Source: Niastella yeongjuensis (GTDB lineage: Bacteria; Bacteroidota; Bacteroidia; Chitinophagales; Chitinophagaceae). Taken from it: a DNA stretch of 64,000 nucleotides. Position 1 is the stretch's first letter, and every line of letters begins with the position of its first letter. The DNA is taken from the NCBI RefSeq assembly GCF_900110245.1, contig NZ_FOCZ01000018.1:62001-126000 (forward strand). Reading direction: 5' to 3'. Below, piece by piece: positions 34,129 through 43,639 of the stretch. The notes under the pieces were generated by a model. The model searched no databases. It was not told where the DNA came from and saw only the letters and a list, made by a program, of their open reading frames with translations. The position numbers and the translations under genes were made by a program.

Positions 34129-35220
34129 TCAATGCAACAGCTCCAGGTAATCCATCGGCAGCAACCCATAGTTCTTTTTAAAACATTTGGTGAAGTAAGA
34201 AGGACTGGTAAATCCCGCATCAAAAGTTATTTGCGAAATACTGTATCGTTGTTGGGTCATCAATTCTTTCGCTTTCTCTAATCTGTAATCTTTTAAAAAA
34301 ATATTGGGCGACATACCCGTGAGCTCAACCGTTTTCCGGTACAGTTGCGATTGACTCATGGCCATTGCCTGGCAAAATTCACTGATGGTAAAATCAGGGT
34401 TTTGCCAGTTCTGTTCCAGTTTACTGAATAATAATTCAAGTAAAACTTCATCTGGCTGTGCCAGGCAAACCATATTTTCAGCTGGTTTTTGAAAATGATC
34501 TTTCACCAGCTCTTTAACAGCTGATGAAATGGCGATGCGGGTTTCACCGGAAATGGAACTTAAATACCGGGCAAACTGTATGGTTTCACCAAACAGGCTG
34601 TTGAGGGTTGACACAGGTTCCCCGGCATTGATGCCAATCTTTAAACCTGCCGCCTGCATATGGGGTTGGTTGGCAGCCGCCTGAATGGTCAATGCGCAGG
34701 ATACAGCTTTGGAAGCAGCCGTAAAGGAGGCAATAAAACCTTTTCCCGGGTATTCTACTTCACGCCCATCGAACTCAGCCAGGTTTTGACGTATTACACC
34801 CGTACAATTGCTCAATATTTCGTTTGCTTTCTCACTACCCAATTCATACCGCAGCAGGGCCGGGTCTTTAGTGGTTATAAAGAGCAGGGTTCGAAAGGAA
34901 GAGTCGGTGAAAACATTTAATCCATCGTCAGTTGCAGGCGTTGGGTCTTGTAATCTGCCCAGAAAGGATTCAACCAACTCAGGGTTTACTTCAATTACTT
35001 TATGAGGAACCAGCCCGTGTGAATGTTGGTGCAGGGCTGAAACAGATTCTTTGTCAGGCGCTTCTATAAGGCAAAAAACATTATTCCGATCTTCATCTAT
35101 CCAATAGGTCATGCATTTACACCGATGTTCTTCCTGCAAAAGGATATCCTTCTGATGTGCTTCGGCAACATCCTTTGCGGTAACGCCGGGTATAATATGA
35201 ACATCCATGAAAAGCGCCAT
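34129..35220 (-). CDS. DUF4242 - cyclase-like - AraC HTH fusion regulator
   Basis: 363 residues. Residues 1-85 are a DUF4242/SCO4226-like domain (MALFMDVHIIPGVTAKDVAE, CMTYWIDEDRNNVFCLIEAP, HQHSHGLVPHKVIEV). Residues about 105-245 look like a class III cyclase fold (EYPGKGFIASFTAASKAVSC, KIGINAGEP, FGETIQFARYLSSI) but the first metal-binding aspartate is absent (LLFITTKDPAL), so catalysis is unlikely. Residues about 265-363 are an AraC-type double helix-turn-helix (FCQAMAMSQSQLYRKTVELTG and ITFDAGFTSPSYFTKCFKK). It should be a ligand- or metal-sensing transcription factor. The secreted DUF4242 gene just downstream is the first candidate target. Confidence 0.88.
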   Translation of the reverse strand: MALFMDVHIIPGVTAKDVAEAHQKDILLQEEHRCKCMTYWIDEDRNNVFCLIEAPDKESVSALHQHSHGLVPHKVIEVNPELVESFLGRLQDPTPATDDGLNVFTDSSFRTLLFITTKDPALLRYELGSEKANEILSNCTGVIRQNLAEFDGREVEYPGKGFIASFTAASKAVSCALTIQAAANQPHMQAAGLKIGINAGEPVSTLNSLFGETIQFARYLSSISGETRIAISSAVKELVKDHFQKPAENMVCLAQPDEVLLELLFSKLEQNWQNPDFTISEFCQAMAMSQSQLYRKTVELTGMSPNIFLKDYRLEKAKELMTQQRYSISQITFDAGFTSPSYFTKCFKKNYGLLPMDYLELLH

Positions 35221-35500
35221 AATCTTGAATTTTGAGCACTTCCATTGGGCGGATCCCTGACATAAAATTACCTGATACGTTCCAAATTAGAATTAAGATT
35301 CCTTATACCAGCAAATATTTTACCGGAACCGCAACCAATACCACTAAAGTTTTATGCTCTTGCTAAAAGCATAATTGTGGATATCAGGCAGCTCCAATGT
35401 GAAATAAAAAAAACATTAATGCGTTGGTGTTGTGCAATTGTATACTATTTACACATTAGACAATTGCCAGATATAAAACCCCTTAAAAGCCCAATACTCT

Positions 35501-38500
35501 ATGATCCGCAGACTGCTGCTGTCTTTAGGGACATGCCTCCCGATCTTGCATGCTATGGCACAAGACGGCCTCTGGACCCCGGTATCGAAAACCACCATTC
35601 AACCTTACATTAATGGCCGTTCAACTGCTTCCCCCCTGCCAGCAAACTATGAGCTGGTAAAGTTGAATCGCAGTCAGCTGCAACAGGTGCAACAAAGAAC
35701 GCCATTGGTAAAACTGGGCGAACGTGCTAATGTAGCGCCTGCAGGTATTTCCCTTCCTCTTCCTGTTACCGGTCAATCTTTGGCCAGTGGTATTATAGAG
35801 TCTCCTGTTTTATCAAGTGAACTCAGCAATCAACTTCCCGGTTTTAAGACCTACGAATTAAAGGACCCGGGCACCAATGCCCTGCAGGGGCGTATCAGTA
35901 TTACTTCGCAAGGTATTACCGGATTAATATTTACCGACAAAGGCAGTGCTTACATCAGTCCGGTTAGCCCGGAATACCCTGATGTACATATGGTGTATTA
36001 TGTAAAAGACATTCCTGTTAGCAAACCCATACTGTGTGGCGTGAAGGATGCAGTAGCACGCAAAACCGGTGCCGGCAGTCGGGTAGCAAGCGTTCTTGCC
36101 AGCGATTGTAACCTGCGTAATTACCGGCTGGCGGTTGCAGCAACCGGTGAATACACGGCCTGGGCTGGTGGACAAACCCAGGCATTAACCTATATCGGCA
36201 TACTGGTAAATGATGTAACTGCCATCTACGAGCGCGATGCAGGCATCACCTTTACGCTGGTAAGTAATAACAGCATCATTTTTACCGATGAATTCAGCGA
36301 TCCTTATAATACCTCTTCCCTGGATGTTACTACGTTAAATGACAACCATAGTACGCTTACCAGTATCCTGGGAAGCAGCAATTTTGATCTGGGTATTGTA
36401 TTGAGCAATAACTGGGACGGTGGCCTGGCTTACACAGGCGTAGTTTGTAACAATACCTATAAAGGAGGCGGTGCAGCTGGTTATACCTATGGATTTGGTA
36501 GTAACCCCAACCCAGGCCCACAAGGTCCTGTGTTTACCGGTACAGTAGCCCATGAACTGGGACACGAGTTCAGTGCAGAACACACGATGGCTTCGGGAAA
36601 TTTTCTCTGCGCTGGTAATACGAATTACCTTACCGGGTATGAACCTGGTGGCGGTTCTACCATCATGGCGTATGCTGGTTCGTGTGGAATACCCGATGCT
36701 TACCAGAACAATTCCGACCTGTATTTTCATGGCTTCAGCATTTTACAGATCGCTAACTACTCTGTTAACTTCGCTACCTGCCGGCCAGCAACGCCCATGA
36801 GCAATACAGCCCCGGCAGTATCGGTCCCTGCCGCTTCTTATACCATTCCGGTTTCCACACCGTTTATGCTTACGGCAAACGGCACAGATGTCAACAACCC
36901 TACTTTATACTATTGCTGGGAGCAATTGGATGCGCCTTCAGGCCCTACTACAGGCACCCCGGTAGCCACTTCTCCCACCGGTCCGCTTTTCCGGTCTTAT
37001 CCGCCAACAACAGCCAATAGCCGTATGTTTCCCCGGATAGCTGATTTGATAAGTGGTGCCCATCCCTTTGAAGTGCTGCCAGGTATAAGCCGTTCCATGA
37101 ACTTTCAGGTAATGGTACGTGATGAGGCAACAGGCGGCGGTTGTACCGCGCAAGCATCCGTAACAGTGAATACCAATACAGCTGCCGGACCTTTTACCGT
37201 TACCTCACAAAGCGCTGCCACCACCTGGACGGCCAATGGATCCAATACGGCAACCGTTACCTGGAACGTAGCCGGTACTACTGCAGCACCCTTTAACTGT
37301 TCGAATGTTGATATCATATTATCCAAAGATGGCGGTGTTTCGTTTTCTGATACGCTGGTGGCGAATACTGCCAACGATGGCACTGAAACCTTTATTATTC
37401 CAAGCCTGCCTACAGATGCTGGTCGCGTAATGGTAAAAGCGCGGGGTAATATCTTTTTTAATATCAACAGCACTACTATTAAAATCTCCAGCGGCTGTAC
37501 TGCCAATGGTTCAACCTTTACCCCGGGAGCTGCTATAACAGGGGTTGCCGGCAATTCAGCGCTCAACCTGAGCCTGTCACCTGTTTACGGTTCAGCTGTT
37601 ACTATCAGCGGGCAACTGGCGCCCGGTGACGCGTTCACCGGTTTGTCAGTACAAAGCACCACCAACTCCTGTATTTACTATGTATCTAACTTGCATGTAT
37701 ACGACAGCTACCGGTTTACACCCAGCATAACTGGTACTTATAAATTCGCCTCCTCCGGATCAACCAGTCCGCTGTGTATATACAACCTGTATTCCGGCGA
37801 TTTTAACCCCGGCACATGCGATAATTTTATCGCTTCCAGCGGACATGATGATGGTACCGGCACTAACTCTACCATGGTTGGATATGCCATCAACGCTACG
37901 TTGACCAAAGGCATGTATTACACTATGACTGTAGGCACTTTCGCAGACGGTGCCCCGAGCCTGACAGCCAACTATACTATTAATGTTACTCCGCCTGCTG
38001 GCGGCGGCCTTGTATCTGGCACACCCAATCCCGGCGCCGGATTAAACTATACCTATGTGATCGTTGACAACGCAACCGGCCTTATCAAAGCCATCGATGC
38101 CAGTGCCGACCTGAGCAATGCTACCATTTATCCGGTAGGCACCACCTATACAGTATATGGTCTTTCGTATTCTAATGCTGTTTCACAAGCGACACTTGAC
38201 ACTTATGCCGGAACTACTTTTGCTTCATTCAGCAACCTGTTAAAATATAGCCCGTCAACCTTATGTGGTAATGTAAGCGCCAACAATACGCAGGTAACTG
38301 TTACCGCTATTTTGTCAACCGCTCAAATGCTGCCATTGACGGCCACCAAAGCTGGCAATGCCGTTAACCTGAAATGGGCTACCGCCTCATCGGATAAAAT
38401 CAGCTATTTCGAGATCTGGCGTTCGGCAGATGGCACTAACTTCAATCAACTGCTTGGCACCATGCCAGTGCAAAACAGCTTCGGCCCACGCATCGATTAT

Positions 38501-38875
38501 GGTCTGAATGATAATTCCCCACTGACTGGCTGGAATTATTACCGGGTAAAACTAATAGATGTGGATGGCAAAGCAACCTGGGGCAATATTGCCCGGATTA
38601 ATATGCAGCAGGATGTAGCTCCGTCAATCCTGACAGTATATCCCAACCCGGTAAAATCATCCTTACTTACCCTGAAGTATAATGCAACCAGTGTAGAAAC
38701 AGTAGGTGTTCGTGTACTCAACAGCAAGGGCAGCCTCGTTTACCAGTCTGTGTTTGCAGCGCAATCGGGTCCCAATCTGCACACTATACCCGCTGGCGCT
38801 CTGCCCAAAGGCGTTTATATGGTACAGTTGGTTAGTAACGCAGGAAGTTTTATTGCCCGCTTTGTAAAAGAATAA
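35501..38875 (+). CDS. Secreted reprolysin-like metalloprotease with T9SS sorting domain
   Basis: 1124 residues. Signal peptide ending HAMAQ. A prodomain (about 22-200) is followed by a metzincin catalytic domain of reprolysin type with HELGHEFSAEH (H351, E352, H355, H361) and a Met-turn TIMAYAGSCG. After the protease come an Ig/PKD-like region (TAPAVSVPAASYTIPVSTPF), a further beta-sandwich with NVAGTTAAPFNCSNVDI, and several beta-rich modules. A T9SS type A domain ends it (YPNPVKSSLLTL...PKGVYMVQLV). It is predicted to degrade protein outside the cell or at the surface. Single gene with its own terminator; unrelated in domain order to the crystallin-bearing protease at 27611. Confidence 0.92.
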   Translation: MIRRLLLSLGTCLPILHAMAQDGLWTPVSKTTIQPYINGRSTASPLPANYELVKLNRSQLQQVQQRTPLVKLGERANVAPAGISLPLPVTGQSLASGIIESPVLSSELSNQLPGFKTYELKDPGTNALQGRISITSQGITGLIFTDKGSAYISPVSPEYPDVHMVYYVKDIPVSKPILCGVKDAVARKTGAGSRVASVLASDCNLRNYRLAVAATGEYTAWAGGQTQALTYIGILVNDVTAIYERDAGITFTLVSNNSIIFTDEFSDPYNTSSLDVTTLNDNHSTLTSILGSSNFDLGIVLSNNWDGGLAYTGVVCNNTYKGGGAAGYTYGFGSNPNPGPQGPVFTGTVAHELGHEFSAEHTMASGNFLCAGNTNYLTGYEPGGGSTIMAYAGSCGIPDAYQNNSDLYFHGFSILQIANYSVNFATCRPATPMSNTAPAVSVPAASYTIPVSTPFMLTANGTDVNNPTLYYCWEQLDAPSGPTTGTPVATSPTGPLFRSYPPTTANSRMFPRIADLISGAHPFEVLPGISRSMNFQVMVRDEATGGGCTAQASVTVNTNTAAGPFTVTSQSAATTWTANGSNTATVTWNVAGTTAAPFNCSNVDIILSKDGGVSFSDTLVANTANDGTETFIIPSLPTDAGRVMVKARGNIFFNINSTTIKISSGCTANGSTFTPGAAITGVAGNSALNLSLSPVYGSAVTISGQLAPGDAFTGLSVQSTTNSCIYYVSNLHVYDSYRFTPSITGTYKFASSGSTSPLCIYNLYSGDFNPGTCDNFIASSGHDDGTGTNSTMVGYAINATLTKGMYYTMTVGTFADGAPSLTANYTINVTPPAGGGLVSGTPNPGAGLNYTYVIVDNATGLIKAIDASADLSNATIYPVGTTYTVYGLSYSNAVSQATLDTYAGTTFASFSNLLKYSPSTLCGNVSANNTQVTVTAILSTAQMLPLTATKAGNAVNLKWATASSDKISYFEIWRSADGTNFNQLLGTMPVQNSFGPRIDYGLNDNSPLTGWNYYRVKLIDVDGKATWGNIARINMQQDVAPSILTVYPNPVKSSLLTLKYNATSVETVGVRVLNSKGSLVYQSVFAAQSGPNLHTIPAGALPKGVYMVQLVSNAGSFIARFVKE

Positions 38876-38894
38876 TAACCGGTAATACATAATA

Positions 38895-38926
38895 AAAACC
38901 CTTTCCGAAGCATCGGGAAGGGTTTT
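38895..38926 (+). terminator. Rho-independent terminator
   Basis: Stem AAAACCCTTTCCGA/TCGGGAAGGGTTTT with a short loop, 20 bases after the protease stop. It contains a variant of the recurrent CCGA...TCGG palindrome. Confidence 0.88.
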
Positions 38927-38974
38927 CTGTTTTAAAAATATTATATTTACTGATAAGTAAACAAACCCCAATAC

Positions 38975-39961
38975 GTGAACATTCCTTTATTTGAGCGACT
39001 ATATAAAGAAGGCCTGCTATCAGCTCCATCGTTACAAAATGTAAAACAAAAAGCTGGTTCCAAACTTTTTTCAGTGCACTGGGAACTAAAAACCATCTTA
39101 TACCTGGGCATACTGCTGCTTACAGGCGGATTAGGCATATTGATCTATAAAAACATCGATACCATCGGCCACCAGGTCATACTGGCAGCAATAGGATTAT
39201 TATGTGCAGGTTGCTTCTTTTATTGTGAACGCAAAAAACTCCCTTTTGCAACCACTAAAGTTCCGGCGCCCAATTCCTTTTTTGATTATATTCTTTTGCT
39301 GGGTTGTTTAACCCTGGTTACATTTATAACCTACCTGCAGGTGCAATACATCGCATTTGGAAGAGCTTACGGACTGGCCACTTTTATTCCTATGGTCATC
39401 CTCTTTTTTTGTGCTTATTACTTCGATCACCTCGGTGTTTTAAGTATGGCCATCACCAACCTGGCTGCCTGGGCGGGCGTAGCCATAACACCCCTGAATA
39501 TAGTTAATGCAAACAATTTTGCCGATGCAAAGATAATATTCGCAGGGTTGGTATTGGGCGTGGCACTTGCGGCAATTGCATGGGCCAGCCAACGGAGAAA
39601 TATAAAAGCTCACTTTGAATTTACGTATGTAAACTTTGGGATGAACATCCTGTTCATTTCCAGCCTGGCGGGCATGTTCCAATTCGACAATTTTTATCCC
39701 CTCTGGCTCTTGCCACTGGCAGCGGCCGTATTTTATTTCTATAAAAGAGCGATTGCAACGGGTTTCTTTTATTATATACTGATGCTAGCCCTTTACGGAT
39801 ACATCGGTATCAGTTATGTGATAGTCCGGTTTCTGATAGTAAGCATGCGTGACCTGGGCATTATTTATTTAATCCTGTTGTATTTTATTGGTTCGGCCAC
39901 CGCCATCATTGTATTCCTTTCCCGGATGAACAAAAAAATGAAGTTGCATGATCGCATATAA
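38975..39961 (+). CDS. DUF2157 integral membrane protein
   Basis: 328 residues. A cytoplasmic N-terminal segment (LFERLYKEGLLSAPSLQNVKQK) precedes about nine predicted transmembrane helices, the first at residues about 43-60 (ILYLGILLLTGGLGILIYKN). The DUF2157 family pattern is a short soluble N-terminus followed by multiple helices. Function is unknown. The start of the next gene overlaps its 3' end by 14 bases, so the two are translationally coupled and their products probably form one complex. Confidence 0.82.
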   Translation: MNIPLFERLYKEGLLSAPSLQNVKQKAGSKLFSVHWELKTILYLGILLLTGGLGILIYKNIDTIGHQVILAAIGLLCAGCFFYCERKKLPFATTKVPAPNSFFDYILLLGCLTLVTFITYLQVQYIAFGRAYGLATFIPMVILFFCAYYFDHLGVLSMAITNLAAWAGVAITPLNIVNANNFADAKIIFAGLVLGVALAAIAWASQRRNIKAHFEFTYVNFGMNILFISSLAGMFQFDNFYPLWLLPLAAAVFYFYKRAIATGFFYYILMLALYGYIGISYVIVRFLIVSMRDLGIIYLILLYFIGSATAIIVFLSRMNKKMKLHDRI

Positions 39962-41117
39962 TCGTACATCGCTTGATAATTTATCCATAAACGAGGCAGT
40001 TGTAACTGCCTTCGATCAACAGCTCATCTCAAAAGAAGATACCGGGGCTATAATCAAAGCATACCCTGTTAACATGTACATGCCCAATGTATTTATTCGT
40101 ATAGGGTTGTTTCTGTTAACAACAGTAATTGTAGTTATGGTTTATGGATTCCTTTTGATGGCTGAGATCGGTGGTTCGGAAAAAGGACTGGGCGTCCTGA
40201 CCTTTATCTTCTCTTTAGTCCTGTATGGCGCGCTGGAATTTATTATCCGGGAGAAAAAACATTACCGCTCGGGTATAGATGATGCTTTACTATGGTTATG
40301 CATCATTGCTTTAATTGCTGCGGCGAACTTAGTTTTTTCCGGGATAACTGGTCTTGCCAATGCGGTACTGGTGTTTATACCTGCTTTTTATTTTTTGCTA
40401 CGATTCGGAAATGCCGTTATGGGTGCATTGGCTTTTGCCGCGTTGCTTACGATAATATTTTATAGTATAACACCACTGGGCAACATACCCAAAACCATTA
40501 TGCCCTTTTTATTGATGGCCATCGCCTTTTTCGTGTATTGGCTGGCAATAAAATTCAGTACCGATAACAGGGTAAGGTACTATAAACACTGTTGTACCCT
40601 TATCGAGATCCTTGCATTGATCATCCTGTATGCAGCCGGCAATTTTTTTGTAGTAAGAGAAGTAAGCAACAGCCTGTTTGATCTTCAATTGCAAGAAGGA
40701 GAATCTGTACCATTTGGCTGGATCTTCTGGATCCCCACCGTATTGTTCCCCGCTGTTTATATTTTCCGGGGCATTCAAAAGCGGGATGTTATCCTATTAC
40801 GCACAGGTTTAATACTGGTTGCCGCTATCATATTCACCATCCGTTATTATTATCACGTTGCACCCATTGAAATAGCCATGAGTATTGGTGGTGCTATCAT
40901 GATCCTACTGGCTTATTTCATTACCAAATACCTAACACCGGCCAAACATGGATTTACCCATGCAGAACCCAATGATCCCGGCTTGGCAGGATTACTTCAG
41001 GTAGAATCTATAATAGTAGCGCAAACCTTTCATCAAACACCCACAGCAGAACCAGATAAACATTTTGATTTCGGTGGTGGCAGCGGCGGTGGCGCCGGTT
41101 CAACCGGAAATTACTGA
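39948..41117 (+). CDS. Integral membrane protein (DUF4401-like) with glycine-rich tail
   Basis: 389 residues with an N-terminal soluble stretch, about ten predicted membrane helices (for example FIRIGLFLLTTVIVVMVYGF and LLWLCIIALIAAANLVF), and a C-terminal tail ending FDFGGGSGGGAGSTGNY. Proteins of this kind sit beside DUF2157 genes in many bacteria, and the DUF4401 assignment is from general appearance and context. The Gly-rich tail resembles those of TPM/YgcG-type membrane proteins and is unlikely to be structured. The ATG overlaps the upstream gene by 14 bases. Confidence 0.75.
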   Translation: MIAYNRTSLDNLSINEAVVTAFDQQLISKEDTGAIIKAYPVNMYMPNVFIRIGLFLLTTVIVVMVYGFLLMAEIGGSEKGLGVLTFIFSLVLYGALEFIIREKKHYRSGIDDALLWLCIIALIAAANLVFSGITGLANAVLVFIPAFYFLLRFGNAVMGALAFAALLTIIFYSITPLGNIPKTIMPFLLMAIAFFVYWLAIKFSTDNRVRYYKHCCTLIEILALIILYAAGNFFVVREVSNSLFDLQLQEGESVPFGWIFWIPTVLFPAVYIFRGIQKRDVILLRTGLILVAAIIFTIRYYYHVAPIEIAMSIGGAIMILLAYFITKYLTPAKHGFTHAEPNDPGLAGLLQVESIIVAQTFHQTPTAEPDKHFDFGGGSGGGAGSTGNY

Positions 41118-41138
41118 GAGGAAATATTAATAAAAATA

Positions 41139-41175
41139 AAGGCCCTTATCCTGGTTGAGCCCGGGATAAAGGCCT
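41139..41175. terminator. Bidirectional rho-independent terminator
   Basis: AAGGCCCTTATCC pairs with GGGATAAAGGCCTT with small bulges. The T-rich tail is best on the minus strand, serving the gene at 41240; it also follows the membrane gene on the plus strand. Confidence 0.8.
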
Positions 41176-41239
41176 TATAACTTAATCAAACCTTACAGCG
41201 CTTTAAATCCGCCCAAAAAACGTAAAATTGTACAATTGC

Positions 41240-41962
41240 CTAGTTCATCCATTCCAGCTTCCTCGAATTCTTCAATAATACTTTTCTTTCATGCGTTTTA
41301 TTTGCCCGGTAGCAGGGTTGCCAGCGCATCATCCTTGAATAGATCCAGTTATACTCCGTTTCTTCATCTGGCGACAAATTGTTTTTATCCTGCGGGAATT
41401 CAACTTTTGTAAGCAATCCCGAACTACTGATGGTTAAAAGCGCGGTAACAGGTTTATTCAAATTCATATGTGAACTTAGAATGCCTGCACTTATAAAGTC
41501 TACCATTTTCTTTTGGGCAAAATAGAACACCGGCTCCATCACAATATCTTTATACCGGTTTATTTTGGCAAGAACACTATCATTCATGGCCGGGTTCTGT
41601 TCCACTTCCACCCGGGTTGAACTGTCGGATGAATGGATAAAATTCCCGTACATCCGGTCCTTTCCTGCATAAACAATAAACGTTTCAATTGAATCAGTTT
41701 GCGGAAACCGCACGAAGGCAGTGTCGCCTTTTTCATAAAAGATGGCAGGACTTATACAGTTATCATTCTTATACACACAACTCATTACAGGCATGCCATC
41801 ATAATCGAAAAACAACCAGTTGCCCTGTTTTCTTTTTTGTTTGTCAACGGCATTGATCTTTATTCCATGAAATTCTATGTTAGTTTGGGCGTGGCCTGCA
41901 AGGAAACTACAAACAGTGATACAAATGCATACTGCTTTCAGGGGGAAGGAAGTAAGTTTCAT
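41240..41962 (-). CDS. Secreted protein with TonB C-terminal-like domain
   Basis: 240 residues with a signal peptide ending LAGHAQ. A MORN-like stretch follows (KRKQGNWLFFDYDGMPV). The C-terminal 80 residues resemble the TonB_C/TonB-like fold seen in many small Bacteroidota proteins (PVTALLTISSSGLLTKVEF, then IYSRMMRWQPCYRANK). There is no membrane anchor or proline-rich spacer, so it is not a normal TonB. The role is unknown. It ends at a shared terminator. Confidence 0.72.
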   Translation of the reverse strand: MKLTSFPLKAVCICITVCSFLAGHAQTNIEFHGIKINAVDKQKRKQGNWLFFDYDGMPVMSCVYKNDNCISPAIFYEKGDTAFVRFPQTDSIETFIVYAGKDRMYGNFIHSSDSSTRVEVEQNPAMNDSVLAKINRYKDIVMEPVFYFAQKKMVDFISAGILSSHMNLNKPVTALLTISSSGLLTKVEFPQDKNNLSPDEETEYNWIYSRMMRWQPCYRANKTHERKVLLKNSRKLEWMN

Positions 41963-42182
41963 TTAATGTGATAGGGTTTTAATAGCGCATAGGTATTACG
42001 GTTTCAAAAATACACGGATTTTCGGCGGTGGTATGTTAAATAAAAATGAGGAACGAAAGGTGGGAAAGGGTGGATTGCCGACAGATTGTCGAACCAATTA
42101 AAGGAATTATCTAAGCGTATAAGAATTGAAAATCACTTGATAGATAAAATATCAATAATATCATCAATTGATATATGAGTAA

Positions 42183-42839
42183 TCATTTTCTTTCCATGAT
42201 ATAAAAGACGGTATCAATAAAGAACAGTACATCGCCTATGGCAATCACATTTTCGTCGTGCATATCTTCCAATATCAATCCAAACTCGGTATTAAAGTAG
42301 TCCTGGCGCTTCGTATGTGCAAAACCATTGTAACTCAAATATTCTTTGATATTTTCCAGTTCAGCCTGTCCTCCTTCAATGAATCGTTGTTGAAGAACAG
42401 CCCGAAGTTCTCCTTCTTTGCCTAAAGTAAAACCTACAAATTTATAAGCAGTATTTGGAAACAATAGATTATGTATCACCAGGCTGTTAAAGTACTCAAG
42501 CCATGTGGCGTAGTATACCGCATCATTGTTTTTAATAACGTGTAATTGATCTGGAGCAAGATAAATTTTAGCCTCTCCACCCTCTGTTAAATATTGAGAA
42601 TCTACGGGCAAGGATTGCATCCAAATTTCATTATTTTCAGCGTAAGCTTTTAAGAAGCGAGCCTGTTCTTCTTTGACAATTGAGCGACTTTCGAATTCTT
42701 TTTTAATAGTTGGATCTGCGCCAAAGCTTTGGCAAAGGAGATTTCTGATTGCTGTGCAATGATCTTCTTTCCCTTCAAGGACATTTCCTCTAACGATATT
42801 TTGAAGTTTTTGCCGGATTTCATCTGAGATCATTTTCAC
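42183..42839 (-). CDS. Kinase-like protein of polyvalent-protein type
   Basis: 218 residues. The motifs fit a compact protein kinase fold like that described as putative polyvalent protein kinase in mobile elements and phages: a glycine-containing loop EGGEAKIYL (about residues 87-95), a lysine in HVIKNNDAVY, a catalytic loop LILEDMHDENVI (with the HDEN signature) and a metal-binding aspartate in LFFIDTVF. No membrane or signal sequence. Known relatives are carried on phages, plasmids and islands and may modify host or invader proteins. It lies at the edge of a stretch of broken genes beside tRNA-Val, consistent with mobile origin. Confidence 0.7.
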   Translation of the reverse strand: MKMISDEIRQKLQNIVRGNVLEGKEDHCTAIRNLLCQSFGADPTIKKEFESRSIVKEEQARFLKAYAENNEIWMQSLPVDSQYLTEGGEAKIYLAPDQLHVIKNNDAVYYATWLEYFNSLVIHNLLFPNTAYKFVGFTLGKEGELRAVLQQRFIEGGQAELENIKEYLSYNGFAHTKRQDYFNTEFGLILEDMHDENVIAIGDVLFFIDTVFYIMERK

Positions 42840-42880
42840 AATAATATGAAAAAATCCTAAACAAGCAATACATCCTGCAT

Positions 42881-43193
42881 CTAATTAATAATCAGCAATT
42901 TGCCACTTTTGAAAGTCATCACACTCAAGGACAAGCTTACATCAGATCCGTTGGGCTCTTTTTTATAGATTTTCTCAATAACTACTGACTGTTTTAAAAG
43001 GATTCTGGCCGATTTGGCCACCCCAAAACAAATCTCGAAACATGGTTCGATGTCGGCACCAATAATTCTTTATAACAATAGACTTTTTAAACTCCTTAGG
43101 AGAATTTCTACCGATATTCAAAATACTATAGCAATATGTCGACGTATATTCGGCTACTCTCCATTGAATTGAGATACTTCCTTTAACATCTAA
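42881..43193 (-). pseudogene. Frameshifted gene remnant (minus strand)
   Basis: On the minus strand one frame reads DVKGSISIQWRVAEYTS to EFKKSIVIKN, and another frame continues IIGADIEPCFEICFGVAKSA to SVMTFKSGKLLIIN and stops at 42881. The switch of frame is near 43060-43072. Upstream of 43193 the frame is closed by TGA and TAA, and no start codon is present. Amino-acid composition looks coding in both halves. I do not recognise the protein. It is a decayed gene, not a functional one. Confidence 0.55.
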
Positions 43194-43250
43194 TCATTCA
43201 ATGAAGAAGATGATTGCTTCAATATTTAATTAACGTTGGAAAATATAATT

Positions 43251-43639
43251 ATGGAAGAACAATTAAGGAATGGCTTGTTACTGGGTTTGGGATTCGTAAA
43301 GATGCCAGAAAGTGCCTATATACAGCCACTTTTGGGTAGTATCAAAGAGCAATGGTCTTATAAGCAGGTGATTTTAACCTACGTGTCCTGAATAGCGAAG
43401 AATACTATATCCTTTGCGATAATACTGAAGCAAGTATCTCGTACCGAATAAAAAATGTTGAGGACCTGAAAGCGTATCTTAGGTTTATTGATAAGGGAGT
43501 AAAATTGGATGAGTTATTTTGGTCGGAGCAGGAAAGAAGAAAACAAATCATCGACCGGTTATCCAAGTATCCTAATGGAATGCCTTATTTAGAGGACTTT
43601 CGCTTGAACGAATTGGCCAAGCGCTCCAATCTTACATAA
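43251..43639 (+). pseudogene. Frameshifted gene remnant (plus strand)
   Basis: ATG 43251 opens MEEQLRNGLLLGLGFVKMPE to EQWSYKQ and soon stops (TGA near 43385). The frame one base back continues at 43367 as GDFNLRVLNSEEYYILCDNT and runs to ELAKRSNLT with a stop at 43637-43639. Restoring one base near 43367 would give a single protein of about 128 residues. The family is unknown. Confidence 0.65.

Noticed and set aside
37105-37566. Minus-strand frame opposite the reprolysin-like protease
   Set aside because: Shadow of the beta-rich repeats of the real gene; no start context, no promoter and low-complexity composition.
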